Of a DNA stretch of 7,742 bases, positions 4,904 through 7,742 are shown in pieces. The stretch is from the NCBI GenBank assembly GCA_011605715.1, contig JAAOZO010000193.1:1-7742 (forward strand), written 5' to 3'. Both the position numbers and the translations under genes were made by a program. The notes below the pieces were generated by a model. It was not told the origin of the DNA. It saw only the letters and a list, made by a program, of their open reading frames with translations, and did not search any database. How positions within the stretch are numbered: position 1 is the first letter of the stretch; each line of letters starts with the position of its first letter. The stretch comes from Nitrososphaerota archaeon (lineage in GTDB: Archaea; Thermoproteota; EX4484-205; JAAOZO01).

Positions 4904-7204
4904 TTATGATAAATAAATAATTAAGGTTTTATCATTGCTTCTAAACTCAAGCAAGCCTTCTGAAGTCTTATATGTACGAAGCATACTTAAGTTTTCATCA
5001 TAGTTGTATTTTCTGGAGCTTCCTATAACAGCCTCAACTTTTTTGTTTCCTATGAAGATCTTAAAAGTTCCACTATCCTCTAACCTTAGTATAAGCGAAT
5101 TTTCTACTCGTTCTAGGCATGAAATTCCTTTAGGAGAAATGAATACGTCTACTAATCCAACTATTCCTATGCCTTCAATTAAAGGAGAAACTACGTATAA
5201 TTTCCAATCCAACTCACTTAATTTTCCTTTTATTGTATCTTTCAATTTGCAGATTAAAGCATTATTTGCTCGCCAGTCATAAACTAAGTACTCTCCTTCT
5301 TCCTCAAATAAATCTGAAGGCGAAACAAGATAGTCTTCTGTTTCACCATTTTTGTTTACGTTGGCTACAACAACTAACCCTACTCTTCCGAATCCTTCAA
5401 CGCTTACAAAAGACCTAGCCTTTATTGGAATTCTTGCATTGTAAACATCTTCAAAAATTACGTCTTTCGTTGGAAGTGCTGGTGCATCAGGCCTTGGAAT
5501 CCTTCCATCCGAAAGAGTTAGCTTTTTTATCAATTCTAAATTTGAGGCTTTATCATAACGATCAGTAAAATAAATTGGGCCTCCACTTACTGCTCTAAAC
5601 ACTGCGTGTATCCAAGCGTATGGATCATAAGTTGTAAACATATCAAAGTCGGGCCAAGCAAAGCTTGAGTACCAAAGAGAATTGTATACGCAGAAGAAAA
5701 TATGAAACTTCGTTCCATTTTTCCATCCTGGGATGTAGTCACTACTTGCCCTAGCTACGTTAGACCTTATCCAATTGAAATAATTTTCAGGGGTCATGCA
5801 CATACAGTTAAGTATCTCCATTCCAGCTCCATATGCTGCGGCTTGTAAAGAGTGTTGTAAGTTTTTTGCTCCCTCTTGAATTGGGATATTATTTAAAAAG
5901 TATGTAGGCTGGTCATTCTGATTATCAACTTTTACAAAGCTTATTCCTTCTTTACTAAGGTAGCTGTACCAATCATGAAAGAATCTAAATCCTCTAAGTT
6001 CATTGGGAGAAGGTAAGTAACGCTCTAGCTTTAGTTGATCCTTCATTAGACTTTCTTTATATTCTGAAAAACTTTCTGCATCTATGCCTCCCCAGTAGCC
6101 TTGTAACGTGTGCCAAACACCAACAAACTTTACTCCATTGCTTCTTGCAATATTAACTATCTTCTTAAACCCATTTGGAAATTTTTCCTTGTCAGGATAA
6201 AATGAAGTGAGCTTTCCATCTCTTATCGAAAGCCAACCATCATCTATTATGATGAATCCAACAGGGATTTTGCTTCTTGAAAATGAACTTATGCTGTTCA
6301 AGATCTTTTCTTCACTAACAGAATGGAGGTAGGAATTCCAACTACACCAGCCTAAGTAGTTAAAAATATCTGGAAACTTCTTTTCATTTCTTAAAACTAA
6401 TCTTGCACTTGAACTTTCTCTTAAGCACAGTACTGAAGCTTCTATAGCTTTATAAGGATCTTCATTAAAGGCAATACTTAACAGAGGAATTTTTTCACTA
6501 AAGTTAGTTGCAGTAAAATTTCTTGATTTTATTTTAATTCTTAGGTCTTTAGTTCTCCCGTTTACTCTCACTAAAGACTTGTAACCATTTTCACTGCTTG
6601 GCAAAAAGCTAATACATATGTCTTCTAGAGTCTTAGCTAACATAAATACTATTGGAACATTTTCATTCAAGTATGAAATATCCTTAAGCAGTACTGGGAA
6701 AGTAAAAGCATCCTGAGAAAATTCGCTCTTTTGTTCAATCTCCTCTATTTTTGGAGGATAGTCTGCGGGTTCAGAGGGTGGTTCAGAACTTGTCTTTAAC
6801 TCTGCTTCTTTTGGAGTATAATACCCAAAGGCTTTGTTGTATGCTATTGGATGTCTGCCAAGGTGATAAACAAGTACTTTATCTAGTCTAAGAATATCAA
6901 ACTCTAAAAAACCTATACTTTCATATATTCCATCTCCTTTTGGAACGTTATCGTAGTATAAATATATCGCATTACTACTATAACTTTTTATAACTAATGA
7001 TGCTTTAAAGTCTCCTTGATGCAACAAAATTTCTATTCCATCTTTATGCTCGCACACTTCTAGTTTAAAGTTGCTGTAAACCTTACCATTCCACTCAAGG
7101 AGGGGTTTTCCTTTTATCATCGTATTCTTACCATAGAGTATAGACAAAAGATTATTTTCTTCATCAACTTCTAAAGAGATTATATTTGTTAAATTGCACC
7201 TCAT
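4904..7204 (-). CDS. GH36 alpha-galactosidase, raffinose synthase/Sip1 type
   Basis: A retaining glycosidase of the GH36 raffinose synthase/Sip1 (seed imbibition) type, expected to remove alpha-1,6-galactose from melibiose, raffinose or galactomannan fragments; Sulfolobus has a related alpha-galactosidase. Counting from ATG at 7204 (766 aa), residues 1 to about 270 form the N-terminal beta-sandwich. The TIM barrel follows with LGWCSWNS (284-291) and IDDGW (320-324), then KVDNQ with the catalytic nucleophile Asp427, then RASSDY with the acid/base Asp489, then WPDFDMF (517-523) and GGPIYFTDR (541-549). From about 620 there is a C-terminal beta domain. The length matches plant raffinose synthases, so transglycosylation is also possible. 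No signal peptide is seen, so it is probably cytosolic and acts on imported oligosaccharides. A TTG at 7225 would add seven residues but lies upstream of the expected transcription start. Hydrolysis against transfer cannot be decided from sequence. Confidence 0.9.
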   Translation of the reverse strand: MRCNLTNIISLEVDEENNLLSILYGKNTMIKGKPLLEWNGKVYSNFKLEVCEHKDGIEILLHQGDFKASLVIKSYSSNAIYLYYDNVPKGDGIYESIGFLEFDILRLDKVLVYHLGRHPIAYNKAFGYYTPKEAELKTSSEPPSEPADYPPKIEEIEQKSEFSQDAFTFPVLLKDISYLNENVPIVFMLAKTLEDICISFLPSSENGYKSLVRVNGRTKDLRIKIKSRNFTATNFSEKIPLLSIAFNEDPYKAIEASVLCLRESSSARLVLRNEKKFPDIFNYLGWCSWNSYLHSVSEEKILNSISSFSRSKIPVGFIIIDDGWLSIRDGKLTSFYPDKEKFPNGFKKIVNIARSNGVKFVGVWHTLQGYWGGIDAESFSEYKESLMKDQLKLERYLPSPNELRGFRFFHDWYSYLSKEGISFVKVDNQNDQPTYFLNNIPIQEGAKNLQHSLQAAAYGAGMEILNCMCMTPENYFNWIRSNVARASSDYIPGWKNGTKFHIFFCVYNSLWYSSFAWPDFDMFTTYDPYAWIHAVFRAVSGGPIYFTDRYDKASNLELIKKLTLSDGRIPRPDAPALPTKDVIFEDVYNARIPIKARSFVSVEGFGRVGLVVVANVNKNGETEDYLVSPSDLFEEEGEYLVYDWRANNALICKLKDTIKGKLSELDWKLYVVSPLIEGIGIVGLVDVFISPKGISCLERVENSLILRLEDSGTFKIFIGNKKVEAVIGSSRKYNYDENLSMLRTYKTSEGLLEFRSNDKTLIIYLS

Positions 7205-7232
7205 TTTGCTTCTCAGTAAGAACAACTCTTTA

Positions 7233-7250
7233 TATTTAAAATTTTACTTT
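7233..7250 (-). promoter_or_regulatory. BRE/TATA promoter of the GH36 gene
   Basis: On the minus strand, a purine-rich CAAAGTAAAA (7250-7241, BRE) runs into TTTAAATA (7240-7233), an excellent archaeal TATA box. Its centre is about 32 bases before the ATG at 7204, so transcription should begin near 7210 with a leader of only a few bases and no Shine-Dalgarno sequence. This excludes the TTG at 7225 and shows that the GH36 gene is not merely read through from the membrane protein gene 76 bp upstream. Confidence 0.72.
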
Positions 7251-7280
7251 GCGAACTTGATACGCTCCTAAAGAAAGAAC

Positions 7281-7742
7281 CTATTGAACTTTACTTACAC
7301 TTTGAATTTTTCTTCTTTCTTCACGAAATGCCAAGATGTCAGCCAATGTACTAAGTATGAGTGAAAATGCAAGCAACATTACAATGAAGCTAAAGTCAAA
7401 TTTAACAGTAATGGCTTCACTTATTGGTGTGGAAGGCGATACCTTAACGTAGAATGTACTTACTCCGAAAAAGCCTTCTCCAAATTGTCCAAAAGATGTG
7501 ATAAAGCTTAGCAGTAAGAACCAAAGAAAAGATATCCCTAAGGAAGAAAGTAAGTTAATAAAACTCGCTTTGTTTGAAAAACTCTTGGCTGCAGATAAGA
7601 TTGTTATCATTATTCCAATTGCAGCAGTAAAAATAAAAGAGTTTTGAATTCTTATGTTAGTTAAGAGTTCTAGTTGCTCTAGTATTGGTTTATAGTTTGA
7701 AGTTATGTAGTAATTTAAAGCTAACGGTAAGACTACTAGTAC
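7281..7742 (-). CDS. Multi-pass membrane protein, C-terminal part (cut by window edge)
   Basis: I do not recognise this protein. The frame is open to the window edge and gives the last 153 residues. Hydrophobic segments are at about residues 1-13 (incomplete), 36-52 (FIFTAAIGIMITIL), 61-84 (FINLLSSLGISFLWFLLLSF) and 116-137 (FIVMLLAFSLILSTLADILAF). A loop with Gly, Ser and Pro (about 85-115) lies between the last two. The tail REERRKIQSVSKVQ is basic and should be cytoplasmic by the positive-inside rule. A Met at 7610 exists, but it sits inside the second membrane segment and the frame continues upstream, so it is not the start. It could be a transporter subunit or a sensor for the sugar genes next to it, but the sequence shows no family motif. 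It is co-directional with the GH36 gene, which has its own promoter. Confidence 0.62.
   Translation of the reverse strand, partial: VLVVLPLALNYYITSNYKPILEQLELLTNIRIQNSFIFTAAIGIMITILSAAKSFSNKASFINLLSSLGISFLWFLLLSFITSFGQFGEGFFGVSTFYVKVSPSTPISEAITVKFDFSFIVMLLAFSLILSTLADILAFREERRKIQSVSKVQ

Noticed and set aside
1..7742. CRISPR array, defence system, tRNA or rRNA
   Set aside because: No regularly spaced repeats, no cas, restriction or toxin-like gene and no cloverleaf or rRNA sequence were found on either strand.

Overview
The window looks like AT-rich chromosomal DNA from a thermophilic archaeon, most likely of the Thermoproteota (Crenarchaeota-like) type. Genes are preceded by archaeal BRE/TATA promoters 26-42 bp upstream of the start codon, at least one gene appears to make a leaderless mRNA, and arginine is written mostly as AGA/AGG. 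The proteins are archaeal-flavoured: an ATP-type PEP carboxykinase with an unusual sequence, a raffinose-synthase-type GH36 enzyme, and an archaeal-looking DDE transposase. I cannot name a genus.

Layout, left to right. (1) Positions 1-350, minus strand: the N-terminal part of a DDE-type insertion-sequence transposase, cut by the window edge. (2) Positions 506-808, plus strand: a small, charged, unrecognised ORF with coding-like codon use, followed by an orphan Shine-Dalgarno-like AGGAGG and a short in-frame extension. (3) Positions 855-2642, minus strand: phosphoenolpyruvate carboxykinase (ATP). (4) Positions 2643-3095: an intergenic region of about 450 bp with divergent promoters and several AT-rich palindromes. 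(5) Positions 3096-4790, plus strand: a DUF4838 protein, predicted to act on glycans. (6) Positions 4803-4840: a hairpin with U-tracts on both strands, a likely shared terminator. (7) Positions 4904-7204, minus strand: a GH36 alpha-galactosidase of the raffinose synthase/Sip1 type. (8) Positions 7281-7742, minus strand: the C-terminal part of a multi-pass membrane protein, cut by the window edge.

How the genes may work together (inference). The two carbohydrate genes are convergent neighbours, neither with an export signal, so they may process imported oligosaccharides in the cytoplasm. PEP carboxykinase sits at the entry to gluconeogenesis, and its promoter region faces that of the DUF4838 gene, so the two could respond oppositely to carbon supply. 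Each metabolic gene appears to have its own promoter, so there is no obvious operon. The insertion sequence and the isolated small ORF suggest that the left end is a rearranged, accessory stretch. The least described item is the DUF4838 protein: a family known mainly from bacteria and without an assigned activity that I know of, here in an archaeon beside a glycosidase. I do not see a defence system, CRISPR array, tRNA, rRNA or replication origin.
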